Assembly: GCF_013377085.1 (NCBI RefSeq)
Contig: NZ_JACAAX010000006.1
Span: 118,731 to 182,730, forward strand
DNA from: Rhodoplanes sp.
GTDB lineage: Bacteria; Pseudomonadota; Alphaproteobacteria; Rhizobiales; Xanthobacteraceae
Length of the DNA: 64,000 nucleotides
Direction: 5' to 3'
The position numbers and the translations under genes were made by a program. The notes under the pieces are model-generated. The model worked only from the letters and a program-made list of their open reading frames with translations. It was not told where the DNA came from and did not search any database. This document shows positions 1-10,153 of the stretch, in pieces (the stretch's first letter is position 1; each line of letters starts with the position of its first letter).

Positions 1-782
1 TGGTGGAGAACCGCGGCGGCGCCGGCGGCACCATCGGCACGGCGGCGGTCGCCAAGTCGGAGCCGGACGGCTACACGCTGCTCGCCCATTCGTCGGCCCA
101 CACCATCACGCCGGCGCTCTATCCGAACCTCTCCTATGACGTCGTCCAGGACTTCGTGCCGCTGGGCGTCGCCGGCAATCTGCCCAATGTGCTGATCGTC
201 GCGCCGTCGACCGGCTACACCACCGTGCAGGAGTTCGTCGCCGCCGCCAAGGCCGATCCGGGCTCGTTCAATTTCGCTTCGGTCGGCATCGGCTCGGCCG
301 TCCATCTCAGCGCCGAGCGGTTCCGCGCCAGCGCCGGCTACGAGGCCGTGCACATCCCGTTCAAAAGCGGCGCCGAGGCGCTGACCGAGGTGATCGCCGG
401 CCGCGTCACCTACTATTTCTGTCCGATCGCCACCGCGCTGCCGCACATCCGATCCGGCCGCCTGCGGGCGCTGGCGGTGTCGAGCCCGACGCGCGCCGCC
501 GCGCTGCCCGACGTGCCGACCACGCTGGAGGCCGGCTATCCGGATTCCGACTACACGCTGTGGATCGGCTTTTTCGCACCGGCCAGGACCAGCCCGGCGA
601 TCGTCGCCACGCTCGAGCGCGAGATCCGCAGGGCGGTCGACTCGGCGGCCGTGCGTGAAAAGTTCGCCCAGATCGGGGTCGAGCCGATGCCGCTCTCGAC
701 CGTGCAGTTCGGCACCCAGGTAAGCCGCGAGGTCTCGACCTATGCGGCCTTCGCCAAGGCGATCGGCATGAAGGTGAACTGA
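1..782 (+). CDS. Tripartite tricarboxylate transporter substrate-binding protein (Bug family), 5'-truncated by window edge
   Basis: This is the C-terminal 259 or so residues of a periplasmic Bug/TctC binding protein; the signal peptide and first beta-strands lie left of the window, and the first complete in-frame codon is at position 3. The fragment opens with VENRGGAGG and then PDGYTLL, the family's signature around the ligand-binding cleft. It runs to the usual C-terminal helices, ending FAKAIGMKVN. Bug proteins deliver carboxylates such as citrate or terephthalate to TctAB permeases, and many are orphans like this one. No TctA or TctB gene is visible here, so the ligand cannot be assigned. 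A second Bug gene lies 1.5 kb away on the opposite strand. Confidence 0.9.
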   Translation, partial: VENRGGAGGTIGTAAVAKSEPDGYTLLAHSSAHTITPALYPNLSYDVVQDFVPLGVAGNLPNVLIVAPSTGYTTVQEFVAAAKADPGSFNFASVGIGSAVHLSAERFRASAGYEAVHIPFKSGAEALTEVIAGRVTYYFCPIATALPHIRSGRLRALAVSSPTRAAALPDVPTTLEAGYPDSDYTLWIGFFAPARTSPAIVATLEREIRRAVDSAAVREKFAQIGVEPMPLSTVQFGTQVSREVSTYAAFAKAIGMKVN

Positions 783-1019
783 CGGGCAGGGCACCAGGCG
801 ACCACCGGGGCGAGTGGGCGGGACGCCGTCGCCGGGCGATGCTCTCCACCGCCGCGGCGGATACGCCGCGGCGCCGGCTCCAGATGCTCGGAATACGGGA
901 CTAATCCTGGTGGTGTAATCGTTCCTTAAGACCTATCTCCGACGGTATCGCAATCTTGCATTGCGTCTCGTTCGCTTCGATCCGACGCACGGTCTGCCGA
1001 TTACGGCCAGGGGATATCG

Positions 1020-2249
1020 ATGCCCGTCGTGACTGCGCCCGCCGAGCCTCTCGCATCCCGTCTGGACACTTACACGACCTGGGTGCGGCAGCTCCGCTGT
1101 GGCCGGCCGGTGGCGCGCCTCGACGCCGACGCGGCCGATCCGCTGGCGGCGCTCGCCCGCGAGCTCGAGATGCTCGCCGACCAGATCAGCCGCCGCGAGC
1201 GCGAGTTCGACCGCCTGTTCGATCTCGTCCACATGGTCGATCAGGGCGTCCTGCTCGACGACGTGCTCAACCGCATCTTCGACTGGTTCGTCGACCTCAT
1301 CCCCTACGATCGCATCGGCTGCGCCTTCGTCAGCCCCGACGGCCAACATCTCGCCGCGCATTGGGCCCGCTCCGTGCTGGGGCCGGTCCAGATTTCGGCC
1401 GGCTACTCGCAGCCGCTCGCCGGCAGCAGCCTGCAGGCCGTCCTGACGCGCGGCGAGCCGCGCATCCTCAATAATCTCGAGCAGTATCTCGCCGAGCATC
1501 CGGACTCCGATTCGACCCGCCGCATCGTGCGCGAGGGCGGTCGCTCCAGCTTCACCTGTCCGCTGATCGTCGGCCGCCGGCCGATCGGCGTGCTGTTCTT
1601 CACCAGCCGGGAGAAGGACACCTATCGCGAGATCCATCAGGCGGTCTTCCGGCAGATCGCCGCCCAGGTGGCGATCGTCATCGAAAAGAGCCGGCTCTAT
1701 CAGGACATGGTCGACCACAATCGGCGCCTGCAGGAGGAGCGCAGCCTGCTCGCCGAGGCGGCGAGCCACGATCCCCTGACCGGGGCGCTCAACCGCGGCG
1801 CCATCATGACGGCGGTCGAGCAGGCCCTGCGCGACGCCTGCGCGGCGTCGCGGCCGATCGGCGTCGTGTTGTCCGACATCGATCATTTCAAGCCGATCAA
1901 CGATGCCTGCGGCCACGCCGCCGGCGACGCCGCCTTGCGGGAGTTCACCCGTCGGCTCGGCGATGCGCTGCGCGAGGGCGACTTGGTCGGCCGCTACGGC
2001 GGCGAGGAGTTTCTGGTGCTGCTCAGGAACGTCGACACCAACGGCATCCGCAGCACGACCGAACGCCTGCGGGCGGCGATCGCCGGCACGCCGTTCGATC
2101 TCGGTTGCGCGACCCGGACCATCACGGCGAGCTTCGGAGCCGTGCTGGCCGACAGCGCCGAGGCTCCGGTCGCCGCGCTGGTCGCGGCCGCCGACCGCGC
2201 CCTCTACGTCGCCAAGAACAGCGGGCGCAACAAGGTGGTGGTGGGCTGA
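1020..2249 (+). CDS. GAF-GGDEF diguanylate cyclase
   Basis: This is a 409-residue soluble protein predicted to condense two GTP into cyclic di-GMP. An N-terminal helical stretch (about 40-75) precedes a GAF-like sensor domain (about 75-222). A coiled linker leads to a GGDEF domain (about 245-409) opening with [11 protein letters not shown]. The metal/substrate motif SDIDHFK is at 285-291 and the active-site GGEEF at 327-331. An inhibitory I-site RxxD (REGD, 318-321) sits five residues before it, so product feedback is likely. No transmembrane segment is seen, so the signal should be cytoplasmic. The ATG at 1020 is the first in-frame start before the GAF domain. The gene converges on the Bug gene 12 bp downstream. 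Confidence 0.93.
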   Translation: MPVVTAPAEPLASRLDTYTTWVRQLRCGRPVARLDADAADPLAALARELEMLADQISRREREFDRLFDLVHMVDQGVLLDDVLNRIFDWFVDLIPYDRIGCAFVSPDGQHLAAHWARSVLGPVQISAGYSQPLAGSSLQAVLTRGEPRILNNLEQYLAEHPDSDSTRRIVREGGRSSFTCPLIVGRRPIGVLFFTSREKDTYREIHQAVFRQIAAQVAIVIEKSRLYQDMVDHNRRLQEERSLLAEAASHDPLTGALNRGAIMTAVEQALRDACAASRPIGVVLSDIDHFKPINDACGHAAGDAALREFTRRLGDALREGDLVGRYGGEEFLVLLRNVDTNGIRSTTERLRAAIAGTPFDLGCATRTITASFGAVLADSAEAPVAALVAAADRALYVAKNSGRNKVVVG

Positions 2250-2261
2250 CGCGAGGTGCTT

Positions 2262-3284
2262 TCAGCGCCGCGGGCCGCCGGCCGGCACGATGCCGGCGTC
2301 GCGCATCAACGGGGTCCAGCGGGCGATATCGGTGTTGATGAAGCGGGCGAAGGCTGTGCCGGTGATCGGCTGCGGCTCGGCGCCGAGCTCGGCGAGGCGC
2401 GTCAGCACGGCCGGCTCGGCCAGCACGGCCGTCACCTCGCTCTCGAGCCGCGCGACGATGTCGTCCGGGGTGTGACGGGGCGCGAGGAGACCGAACCAGC
2501 CGACCGAGTCGAAACCCGCGATGCCGGCCTCGGCGAGCGTCGGAACGCGCGCGAACAGCGGCGAGCGGGTCGCCCCTGTGAGCGCGACCGGAACCAGGCG
2601 GCCCGCATCGACCACGGGCCGCACCGTCTGGGGCGGCGCGAAGAGGAGGTCGATCCGGCCGCTGAGAAGCTCCTGCATGGCCTCGCCGGTGCCCTGATAA
2701 GGCACATGGGTGAGCGTGACTCCGGTCTCCTTTGCAAACAGCACGGCGATGAGATGGGAGGCGGCACCCGCCCCGGAGGAGCCGTAGCGCAGCGGCTCGC
2801 CGCGGGCCTGCCGGGCGCGGGCCAGATCGACCAGCGTGGCCACCGATCGGGCCGGCACGGCCGGATTGACGGTGACGACATAGGGCGGGGCGGCGAGCAG
2901 CGCGATCGGGGCGAGAAGCTTGGTGATGTCGAAGTCGTCCGCCGGGCTGCCGTCTGGGCCGCTGGCGGCGGCCAGCAGGGCGCCTGTCGAGGCCATCAGC
3001 AGCGTGTAGCCGTCCGGGGCGGCCCGCATCACGGCGCGCGTCGCGATGCCGCCGGACCCGCCCGGCATGTTGTCGACCACGCAGGGGCGCCGCCAGCGCT
3101 CGGCGAGCCGGTTCGCGGCGAGGCGGGCCAGGATGTCGGTGCCGCCGCTCGCCAGGAAGGGGACGACGATGTGGACCGTGCGGGTCGGGTAGTCGAGCGC
3201 GAGCGCCGGGCGCGCGGCCCAACCCGAGCCGAAGCCGGCGAGAGCGCCGAGCAGGGCCGAGCAGGAGTGCCGCCGCGTGAGCAT
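2262..3284 (-). CDS. Bug-family periplasmic substrate-binding protein
   Basis: This is a complete 340-residue Bug/TctC protein. Residues 1-30 form an export signal with an RR pair near the start and a cleavage site around ALA-LDYPTR. The mature protein begins with the typical YPTRTVHIVVPF strand, and GGSGG and PDGYTLL follow in the ligand-binding region. The frame stays open far upstream, but only the ATG at 3284 gives a signal peptide at the N-terminus. As with the gene at the left edge, no TctAB permease genes adjoin it. It converges with the diguanylate cyclase, with stop codons 12 bp apart. The ligand is unknown. Confidence 0.9.
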   Translation of the reverse strand: MLTRRHSCSALLGALAGFGSGWAARPALALDYPTRTVHIVVPFLASGGTDILARLAANRLAERWRRPCVVDNMPGGSGGIATRAVMRAAPDGYTLLMASTGALLAAASGPDGSPADDFDITKLLAPIALLAAPPYVVTVNPAVPARSVATLVDLARARQARGEPLRYGSSGAGAASHLIAVLFAKETGVTLTHVPYQGTGEAMQELLSGRIDLLFAPPQTVRPVVDAGRLVPVALTGATRSPLFARVPTLAEAGIAGFDSVGWFGLLAPRHTPDDIVARLESEVTAVLAEPAVLTRLAELGAEPQPITGTAFARFINTDIARWTPLMRDAGIVPAGGPRR

Positions 3285-3454
3285 GGCCGAAAAGGATCGC
3301 GTGGATGCCGCTGCCGCAACCGGCCGCCGGCGAGGCCGAGCCTCGTCGACCACTGTAAGCCGAGAATGCCGAAGGGGCCGTAAACGTCGATCCGCCGTGT
3401 CCGAGGGACAGGGCTGCGGCCTTCGCAGTTGCCCCGCCGCTCGACGGCCGCCGC

Positions 3455-3781
3455 TCAGATCGAGAAGCTCGTCCCGCAGCCGCAGGAGGCGGAGGCGACC
3501 GGATTGTGGATCTTGAAGGCGGCGCCGATCAGGTCGTCGACAAAGTCGATCTGGGCGCCGGCCATGTATTGCAGCGACACCGGGTCGATCAGCACGGTGG
3601 CACCGTCCCGCGCCAGGACGAGGTCGTCCTCGGCGCGCTCCCGATCGAGGTCGAACTTGTACTGGAAGCCCGAGCAGCCGCCGCCTTCGACGCTGACGCG
3701 GAGCATTGCGCCGGCCGGCTCGGACCGCAGGATTTCGCCGATGCGTCGGACGGCGCTGTCCGTGAGGGTGACGTCTGTCAT
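3455..3781 (-). CDS. erpA: A-type iron-sulfur cluster carrier/insertion protein (ErpA/IscA family)
   Basis: This is a 108-residue HesB/IscA-fold protein that delivers Fe-S clusters to apo-enzymes. The three cluster-ligand cysteines are all present: Cys36 in GGGCSGFQY, and Cys100 and Cys102 in the C-terminal CGCG. It is divergent from dgt, and the 74-bp gap must hold both promoters. The erpA-dgt pairing is common in Bradyrhizobium relatives, which favours ErpA over IscA; no isc or suf genes are nearby to support the latter. The ATG at 3781 is preferred over a GTG at 3790, because family members start just before the TLTDSA segment. Confidence 0.92.
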   Translation of the reverse strand: MTDVTLTDSAVRRIGEILRSEPAGAMLRVSVEGGGCSGFQYKFDLDRERAEDDLVLARDGATVLIDPVSLQYMAGAQIDFVDDLIGAAFKIHNPVASASCGCGTSFSI

Positions 3782-3855
3782 GGCTCTCACATTGCCTGTG
3801 CTGGTGCAAAAAAGGTAAGTGCTGCACTGGCGCGGGTCAATGCGGCGAGGCCTCG

Positions 3856-5061
3856 ATGGCGGTTCAGGAAGCGTGCGCGCGTGCGCCTTATGCGGCCGAT
3901 GCGGCGGCGAGCCGCGGGCGGCTGCACCCGGAGCCGCCGAGCCCTGGCCGCAGCGTCTTCCGCCGCGATTGCGATCGGGTGATCCACTCGACCGCGTTCC
4001 GCCGGCTCGCCCACAAGACCCAGGTCTTCGTCTATCACGAGGGCGATCACTTTCGCACGAGGCTGACCCATACGCTCGAAGTGACCCAGGTGGCCCGCTC
4101 GATCGCCCGTGCGCTCGGGCTCGACGAGGACCTGGCCGAGGCCTGCGCGCTCGCCCATGACCTCGGGCACACTCCGTTCGGCCATGCCGGCGAGCGGGCG
4201 CTCGACCGCTGTCTGGCCGCCCATGGCGGCTTCGACCACAACGCCCAGACGCTCGCCGTCGTCACCCGGCTCGAGCGGCGCTACCCGGGCTTCGACGGAC
4301 TCAACCTGACGTGGGAGACCCTGGAGGGGCTGGTCAAGCACAACGGTCCGCTGATTCGCCGAATCGGCGGTGACGATCTGTGCGACGCGGCACAAATTCT
4401 CGCGCCGGTGATTCGCGACTATGATGCGCTGCACAATCTGGATCTCTGGGGCTTTCCCAGCCTGGAGGCTCAGGTCGGTGCCATCGCGGACGATATCGCC
4501 TATGATGCCCATGACATTGACGACGGACTTCGAGCCGGCCTGTTCGGCCTGGACGACCTGGTTCAGGTGGAAATTGCTGCGCACATACTGCAGGACATTG
4601 GTGCAGAGCACAAAAACATCGAGCCGTCCCGGCTCGTTCACGAGCTGATTCGGCGAATCATCACGGTGATGATCGGCGACGTGGTGGCCGAGACGCGGCG
4701 CCGTGTTGCACAGCAGCAACCCGCGTCGGTGGCGGATGTGCGGGCCGCCGAATCACCACTGGTTGCATTCTCGGCCAGCATGGCGACCGCCGACCGGTCC
4801 ATCAAGGCCTTCCTGATGACCCACATGTACCGGCATCCGCGGGTCATGAAGGTGATGGGAGACGCCGAAGGAGTGCTTTCCGACCTGTTCGCCCGCTATG
4901 CGGGCGACCCGAAGACGCTTCCGGCGGAGTGGCGCCATGACCTGCCGGACCAGGAGGGCGCCCGCGCCCGGCTGATCGCCGACTTCATCGCCGGGATGAC
5001 GGACCGGTATGCCCTGATCGAGCACGCCCGGCTCTTTGACTCGACGCCGCAATTGCGTTAG
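3856..5061 (+). CDS. dgt: Deoxyguanosinetriphosphate triphosphohydrolase-like protein
   Basis: This is a 401-residue HD-domain dNTP triphosphohydrolase, releasing tripolyphosphate from dNTPs and so lowering the nucleotide pool. The metal-binding residues are visible: His in [10 protein letters not shown] (about 72), the HD pair in [10 protein letters not shown] (101-110), and a late Asp in the [11 protein letters not shown] segment. The N-terminal [15 protein letters not shown] is the conserved nucleotide-binding entry of type-2 dGTPase-like proteins, and length fits that subgroup rather than the roughly 500-residue enterobacterial Dgt. argS follows 38 bp downstream on the same strand, suggesting cotranscription. 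Confidence 0.94.
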   Translation: MAVQEACARAPYAADAAASRGRLHPEPPSPGRSVFRRDCDRVIHSTAFRRLAHKTQVFVYHEGDHFRTRLTHTLEVTQVARSIARALGLDEDLAEACALAHDLGHTPFGHAGERALDRCLAAHGGFDHNAQTLAVVTRLERRYPGFDGLNLTWETLEGLVKHNGPLIRRIGGDDLCDAAQILAPVIRDYDALHNLDLWGFPSLEAQVGAIADDIAYDAHDIDDGLRAGLFGLDDLVQVEIAAHILQDIGAEHKNIEPSRLVHELIRRIITVMIGDVVAETRRRVAQQQPASVADVRAAESPLVAFSASMATADRSIKAFLMTHMYRHPRVMKVMGDAEGVLSDLFARYAGDPKTLPAEWRHDLPDQEGARARLIADFIAGMTDRYALIEHARLFDSTPQLR

Positions 5062-5099
5062 TGGCCCGGCCGGCGCGAACGGCCCCTGGATAGAACAAA

Positions 5100-6920
5100 A
5101 TGTTTGAAAACACTGACGAAACCAGTCACGTCACGGCGGCCGTCCTCAACCGCGTGCAGGCCGTCGTCGCCGCGCTCGTGGCGGCCGGTGCGCTGCCGGC
5201 GGCGATCGACCGCAGCCGCGTGCTGGTCGAGCCGCCGCGCGATCCGAGCCACGGCGATCTCGCCACCAACGCCGCCATGGTGCTGGCCAAGGACGCCGGC
5301 CGGAAGCCGCGCGACCTCGCCGAGGAGATTGCCGCAAAGCTCCGTGCCGACGACTGGGTCGCCAAGGTGGACATCGCCGGGCCGGGCTTCATCAACCTGA
5401 CCCTGAAGCCGCAGGTCTGGCGTGCCGCGCTCGGCGCCGCCGTCGCGGCCGGTCCCGATTACGCCCACGGCACCGCGGGCGGCCCGCCCGTCAATGTCGA
5501 GTATGTCTCGGCCAACCCGACCGGCCCCATGCATGTCGGCCACTGCCGGGGCGCCGTTTTCGGGGACGCGCTGGCGAATCTGCTCGCATTCGCCGGCCGG
5601 CCGGTGACGCGCGAGTACTACATCAACGACGCCGGCGCCCAGGTCGACGTCTTGGCCCGGTCGGCCTTCCTGCGTTACCGCGAGGCGCTGGGCGAGGATA
5701 TCGGCCCGATCCCCGAGGGGCTCTATCCGGGCGACTATCTGGTGCCGGTCGGGCAGGCACTCGCGGAAAAATTCGGCGCGGCGCTCCGGCAGCAGCCCGA
5801 ATCGGCTTGGCTGGCGGAGGTCCGGCAAATCGCCATCGACATGATGATGGGCATGATCCGGGACGACCTCGCGGCCCTCAATGTGCGCCACGACGTCTTC
5901 TTCTCGGAACGCTCGTTGATCGAGGGCGCCGAAGGGGCGAAGACCGGCGACCAGGTCGGCGCCACCATCGCGACGCTGCGGGCCGAGGGGAAGGTCTACG
6001 AGGGCCGGCTGCCGCCCCCCAAAGGTGCCCCGCCGGAGGATTGGGAGGACCGCGAGCAGACGCTGTTCCGGGCCACCGATTTCGGCGACGACATCGACCG
6101 GCCGCTGAAGAAGTCGGACGGCTCCTACACGTATTTCGCCTCCGACATCGCCTATCACAAGAACAAGGTCGCCCGCGGCTTCGACGACCTGATCGACGTC
6201 TGGGGCGCCGACCATGGCGGCTACATCAAGCGCATGCAGGCGGCCGTGAAGGCGGTGAGCGACGGCCGCGCCGCCCTCGACGTCAAGATCGTCCAGCTCG
6301 TGAAGCTTTTGCGGGCCGGGCAGCCGGTCAAAATGTCGAAGCGGGCCGGGGACTTCGTGACGCTTCGTGAAGTCGTCGACGAAGTCGGCAAGGACGCCGT
6401 GCGGTTCATGATGCTGTACCGCAAGAACGACGCCGTGCTGGACTTCGACCTCGCCAAGGTGATCGAGCAGTCACGCGACAACCCGGTCTTCTATGTCCAG
6501 TACGGCCACGCCCGCGGCCAGTCGATCTTTCGCAATGCCCGCGAGGTTTTGCCGGACCTGCCGGAGGATCCGAAAGACTGGGCGGCGCGGGCCGCGTTGC
6601 TGGCCGGGGCGTCGCTCGACAGGCTCGACGATCCGGGCGAGCTGGCGCTGATGCGGGCCGTCGCCCAGTTCCCCCGACTCGTCGAGGCCGCCGCGGTGGC
6701 GCACGAGCCGCACCGAATCGCCTTTTATCTCTACGACCTCGCCAGCGCGTTCCACGGCCAATACACGCGTGGAGGCAAGGACTCGCCACATTTACGTTTC
6801 ATTATCCAGGATGATCCACAACTGACGTTGGCCCGTCTCGCGCTTGTTCAAGGTGTGATCACGGTGCTCTCCGTGGGGCTTGGTCTGCTCGGGGTCGAAG
6901 CGCCTGACGAGATGCGGTGA
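5100..6920 (+). CDS. argS: Arginyl-tRNA synthetase
   Basis: This 606-residue class I synthetase charges tRNA-Arg. The N-terminal additive domain covers about 1-110. The HIGH signature appears as HVGH at 145-148, after [12 protein letters not shown]. The KMSKS-like loop is [10 protein letters not shown] at about 411, in the form typical of ArgRS. The C-terminal DALR anticodon-binding domain ends in GVEAPDEMR. Length and domain order are normal. The gene follows dgt closely and precedes a SPOR-domain gene by 80 bp, a common order in Bradyrhizobium relatives. Confidence 0.97.
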   Translation: MFENTDETSHVTAAVLNRVQAVVAALVAAGALPAAIDRSRVLVEPPRDPSHGDLATNAAMVLAKDAGRKPRDLAEEIAAKLRADDWVAKVDIAGPGFINLTLKPQVWRAALGAAVAAGPDYAHGTAGGPPVNVEYVSANPTGPMHVGHCRGAVFGDALANLLAFAGRPVTREYYINDAGAQVDVLARSAFLRYREALGEDIGPIPEGLYPGDYLVPVGQALAEKFGAALRQQPESAWLAEVRQIAIDMMMGMIRDDLAALNVRHDVFFSERSLIEGAEGAKTGDQVGATIATLRAEGKVYEGRLPPPKGAPPEDWEDREQTLFRATDFGDDIDRPLKKSDGSYTYFASDIAYHKNKVARGFDDLIDVWGADHGGYIKRMQAAVKAVSDGRAALDVKIVQLVKLLRAGQPVKMSKRAGDFVTLREVVDEVGKDAVRFMMLYRKNDAVLDFDLAKVIEQSRDNPVFYVQYGHARGQSIFRNAREVLPDLPEDPKDWAARAALLAGASLDRLDDPGELALMRAVAQFPRLVEAAAVAHEPHRIAFYLYDLASAFHGQYTRGGKDSPHLRFIIQDDPQLTLARLALVQGVITVLSVGLGLLGVEAPDEMR

Positions 6921-7000
6921 CCCTCGCTGGCGTGCCGGAAGTGCGGTGATGCTGCCGCCTCCGAAGTGTTGAGTGGCACCGCGACCGGTGGCTGGCTGGC

Positions 7001-8788
7001 ATGGCAGACGACCGATATCGTCGAACGGACGGGGCAACCGCGGCAGCACGGAGTTCGGCACGTCCGGAACCGGCGGCCGATCCGCTGGTCGAGCTGGCGC
7101 GGTTGATCGGGCAGAACGACCCGGTCGCCTACGAGCCGCGCAGCGCGATGCGGTCCCGCGACGGTGTCGAAAGCCGCGTCGAGCGGGCTCCCGCGCCGCC
7201 GCGGCGCAGCGAGCCGGCGCCCTTGCCGCGCGCGCCGGAACCGAATTTCGCGCCGTCGTCCTACGCGCCGCGCGCGCCGGTGTCCGAGCCGTCCTATTCC
7301 GAGCAACGCTACCCTGAGCCTGGTCAGTCCGAGCCGCGGTTCTCCAATCCGCGCTCCGATGATCGCGATGCCGGCGGCGGCTACGACGAGCGTGACGCCG
7401 ACCCGCCCTTCGAGACGGAGCCGCGCTATCCCGACCAGCGTTACGGTGGCTACACCGAGCCGCCGCGCCCGTCCGAGTCCCGCCGGGTGGATCCGCCGGC
7501 GTGGCTGTCCAATCCGCGGGCGCCGGATCCGATTCCCGAGCCGCGCGCGTCGGCCCCCCGCGCCGCCGAGCCACGCGTAGTCGAGCCACGCATGGCCGAG
7601 TCGCGGGCCGAACCCGTCGGCTGGAAGCCGCCGCGTCCGCGCGAGTCGTCGCTGCGCGACCAGGTCCCGTCGCAACCCGCCGCCGATCCTGGTTACGAGG
7701 AAAGCAACGTCGATCCGCATGGCGGGCGGCCGCTCGGCGACCGCTATGCCGCCTCCGAGCCGATGTTCCCGGCCCGCACCGAGGCCCTCGCGCTCGGCCG
7801 CGACGAGCCGCTCGAATACGATCCGCGCTATGCGCCCGGCGCCGACGGAGCGTTCGAGAGCGGCGAGTATTACGATCCCGAGCGCGGCCACGAGCCGTTC
7901 GGAGAGCTGTCGGGCCATGACGCCGACGAGCACGACGACGCCCCGCGGCAGGGACGCGGCAAGGCCTTCGCCATCGCGGCGGCCATCATGGCGCTGGCGG
8001 TGGTCGGCACGGCCGGCGCCTACGGCTTTCGCGCCATGAAGGGCGGCGGCACGGCCGACGGCAGCCCGCCGGTGATCCGCGCCGACACCTCGCCGAAGAA
8101 GATCGCTTCCGCGGTGCAGAGCGGCGACAAGCAGATCTACGAGCGCATCGGCAGCCAGAACGAGCGGGTGGTGCCGCGCGAGGAGCAGCCGGTCGCGATC
8201 CGCGATCCGAGCGGCTATCCGGACGCCACCTCGAACCTGCCGCCCTCGCTCAGCGCCCCGGCGACCGTGCCGGCGTCCGGCGGCGCGACGACCGGTCCCA
8301 AGGCGGTCCGGACCGTGACGATCCGGCCGGACGGCGAGCCCGCCCCGGCCGCGAGGCCGCCTGCAGCGGCTCCGGCTGCCGCTCCGGCTGCGGCCCGCCC
8401 GGTTCCGGCCCGTCCGGCGACGCCGGCTGCCGCCGGTAACGCCCCGATGGCCATCACGCCGCCGGCTGCGCCGGCGCCTGCCGCCCGTGCGGCGCCGCAG
8501 ACCGCGATGGCGGCCCCGGTGCCGAGCGCCACCGACGGCGGCAACTACGTCGTCCAGCTCTCGGCCCAGAAGACGCCCGAGGAGGCGCGCGCTTCGTTCC
8601 GCGCCATGCAGGACAAGTACCCGTCGGTGCTGTCCAGCCGCCAGGTCCTGGTCAAGAAGAAGGACCTCGGCGCCAAGGGCATCTATTACGGCAGCCAGGT
8701 CGGGCCCTTCGCCAGCCGCGAGGACGCCGTCCAGCTCTGCGAGAGCCTGAAGGCCGCGGGCGGCAACTGCATCGTCCAGCGCAACTGA
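7001..8788 (+). CDS. SPOR-domain membrane protein
   Basis: This 595-residue protein has three parts. Residues 1-320 are a long, low-complexity cytoplasmic region rich in Pro, Glu, Arg and Ser, with many EPR/EPS repeats. One transmembrane helix follows (about 322-345, AIAAAIMALAVVGTAGAYGF). The periplasmic part has a Pro/Ala linker and a C-terminal SPOR domain (about 512-592, starting YVVQLSAQKTPEEA). SPOR domains bind denuded septal glycan, so a role at the division site is likely. It lies between argS and nagZ, and nagZ acts on murein turnover products. The disordered N-terminus is far longer than in E. coli FtsN or DamX. The gene is not clearly an FtsN orthologue. Confidence 0.88.
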   Translation: MADDRYRRTDGATAAARSSARPEPAADPLVELARLIGQNDPVAYEPRSAMRSRDGVESRVERAPAPPRRSEPAPLPRAPEPNFAPSSYAPRAPVSEPSYSEQRYPEPGQSEPRFSNPRSDDRDAGGGYDERDADPPFETEPRYPDQRYGGYTEPPRPSESRRVDPPAWLSNPRAPDPIPEPRASAPRAAEPRVVEPRMAESRAEPVGWKPPRPRESSLRDQVPSQPAADPGYEESNVDPHGGRPLGDRYAASEPMFPARTEALALGRDEPLEYDPRYAPGADGAFESGEYYDPERGHEPFGELSGHDADEHDDAPRQGRGKAFAIAAAIMALAVVGTAGAYGFRAMKGGGTADGSPPVIRADTSPKKIASAVQSGDKQIYERIGSQNERVVPREEQPVAIRDPSGYPDATSNLPPSLSAPATVPASGGATTGPKAVRTVTIRPDGEPAPAARPPAAAPAAAPAAARPVPARPATPAAAGNAPMAITPPAAPAPAARAAPQTAMAAPVPSATDGGNYVVQLSAQKTPEEARASFRAMQDKYPSVLSSRQVLVKKKDLGAKGIYYGSQVGPFASREDAVQLCESLKAAGGNCIVQRN

Positions 8789-8794
8789 TACGCT

Positions 8795-8963
8795 GGTCTT
8801 TCCGGGGCGCACCGCAGGTGCGAACCCGGAATCCAGCGACGAACGCAGAGTTCTCGGCTGGATTCCGGGTCCGGCGCACAGAAGTCGGCTGCTGCCGACT
8901 TCGGCACCATACGATGCCGATCCAGGGCAAGCCCGGGATCGGTGCGCCGTCCCGGAATGACCA
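8795..8963. repeat. Palindromic intergenic repeat, family A, long copy
   Basis: The outer arms TTCCGGGGCGCACC and GGTGCGCC..CGGAATGACC are inverted. The inner arms CGAACCCGGAATCCAG and CTGGATTCCGGGT are also inverted. Shorter versions of the same arms occur at 15839, 35223, 52428 and 56118. It fills most of the 332-bp gap between the SPOR gene and nagZ; the remainder holds two copies of the palindrome TCCGGACG about 20 bp apart (near 9028 and 9047) and no gene. Confidence 0.85.
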
Positions 8964-9120
8964 CCGAAGCGTTCACCCGGCTCGTGTCTGACGCGGCCTG
9001 ATCCGCCGGCCTGTCGAAAGAGGTCTGTCCGGACGCCTATGCTTGTCCGGACGGGGGATAAGTGCGCCCGCGTGCCCCGCGCGCTTTGACCTTCGCGCTG
9101 CGGACCGGGATAAACGGCGC

Positions 9121-10143
9121 ATGACGGCTCGAGCCTTCATCACCGGCGTGGCCGGTCTGCGCCTGACCGACGCCGAGCGGCAGTTTTTCCGCGCGGCGCG
9201 TCCGTTTGGCCTGATCCTGTTCAAGCGCAACATCGATAATCCGGCGCAAGTTGCTGCGCTGGTTGACGAGTTTCGGGACGCTGCGGGGCGTGAGGCGGCT
9301 GTTCTGGTCGACCAGGAGGGCGGCCGGGTGCAGCGGCTCGGGCCGCCGCACTGGCCGGCCTACCCGGCCGGCGCCCGGTACGGCGCCCTCTATGCCCGCG
9401 ACCACGCGGCCGGGCTCGCCGCCGCCCGGCTGGGCGGCCGGCTGATCGCCGCCGACCTCGCCGCGCTCGGCATCACGGTCGACTGCCTGCCGATTGCCGA
9501 CGTGCCGGCCCCGGAGGGCGATCCGGTGATCGGCGACCGCGCCTATGGCGACACGGCCGAGGCCGTATCGGAGATCGCCGGCGCCATCGCCGAGGGCCTC
9601 ATGGCCGGCGGCGTCCTGCCTGTCGTGAAGCATCTGCCCGGCCATGGCCGCGCCGCCTGCGACAGCCACAAGAGCCTGCCCGTGGTGGCGTGCGATCGCG
9701 CCACGCTGGAGAGCAGCGACTTCGAGGCATTCCGGCCGCTGGCCGGGCTGCCCTTCGGCATGACGGCCCATGTGGTGTTCACGGCGATCGACCCGATGCG
9801 GCCCGCGACCCTGTCGCCGGTCGTCATCGAGACGGTGATTCGCGGCGCGATCGGCTTCACCGGGGCCCTGATGAGCGACGACCTGTCGATGGGGGCGCTG
9901 TCCGGCAGCCTCGCCGAGCGCACCCGTGCGGCGCTCTCCGCAGGCTGTGACCTGGCCTTGCATTGCAACGGCAATCTCTCGGAAATGGAAGAGGTTGCGG
10001 CGGAATCCCCGGTGCTGTCCGGGGCCGCCGATACGCGCTGTGCGGCGGCGCTGGCGGCGCGCCGGACACCCGACGCCGAGGCGCTCGCGGGCGCGAGGGC
10101 GGCGTTTTCTCGTATGATCGGCCCGACGGCAGCCGCGGGGTGA
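9121..10143 (+). CDS. nagZ: Beta-N-acetylhexosaminidase (family GH3)
   Basis: This is a 340-residue cytoplasmic GH3 enzyme that removes GlcNAc from anhydromuropeptides in cell-wall recycling. The NagZ signature KHLPGHG with the following DSHK lies at about 170-183; the family uses the His/Asp pair there for acid/base catalysis. VDQEGGRVQRL near residue 60 and MSDDLSMGAL (catalytic Asp region) near 250 are also conserved. The ATG at 9121 is chosen because the homology begins immediately (ITGVAGLRLTDAE); upstream in-frame codons are unlike the family. It leads a tight run with scpA, only 10 bp downstream. Confidence 0.95.
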   Translation: MTARAFITGVAGLRLTDAERQFFRAARPFGLILFKRNIDNPAQVAALVDEFRDAAGREAAVLVDQEGGRVQRLGPPHWPAYPAGARYGALYARDHAAGLAAARLGGRLIAADLAALGITVDCLPIADVPAPEGDPVIGDRAYGDTAEAVSEIAGAIAEGLMAGGVLPVVKHLPGHGRAACDSHKSLPVVACDRATLESSDFEAFRPLAGLPFGMTAHVVFTAIDPMRPATLSPVVIETVIRGAIGFTGALMSDDLSMGALSGSLAERTRAALSAGCDLALHCNGNLSEMEEVAAESPVLSGAADTRCAAALAARRTPDAEALAGARAAFSRMIGPTAAAG

Positions 10144-10153
10144 GAAAGGCCCA

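Noticed and set aside
3285..3827. Extension of the minus-strand Bug gene upstream to the erpA region as one 521-codon gene
   Set aside because: It crosses a second gene in another frame (erpA) and places the signal peptide in the interior; the ATG at 3284 gives a normal secreted Bug protein.
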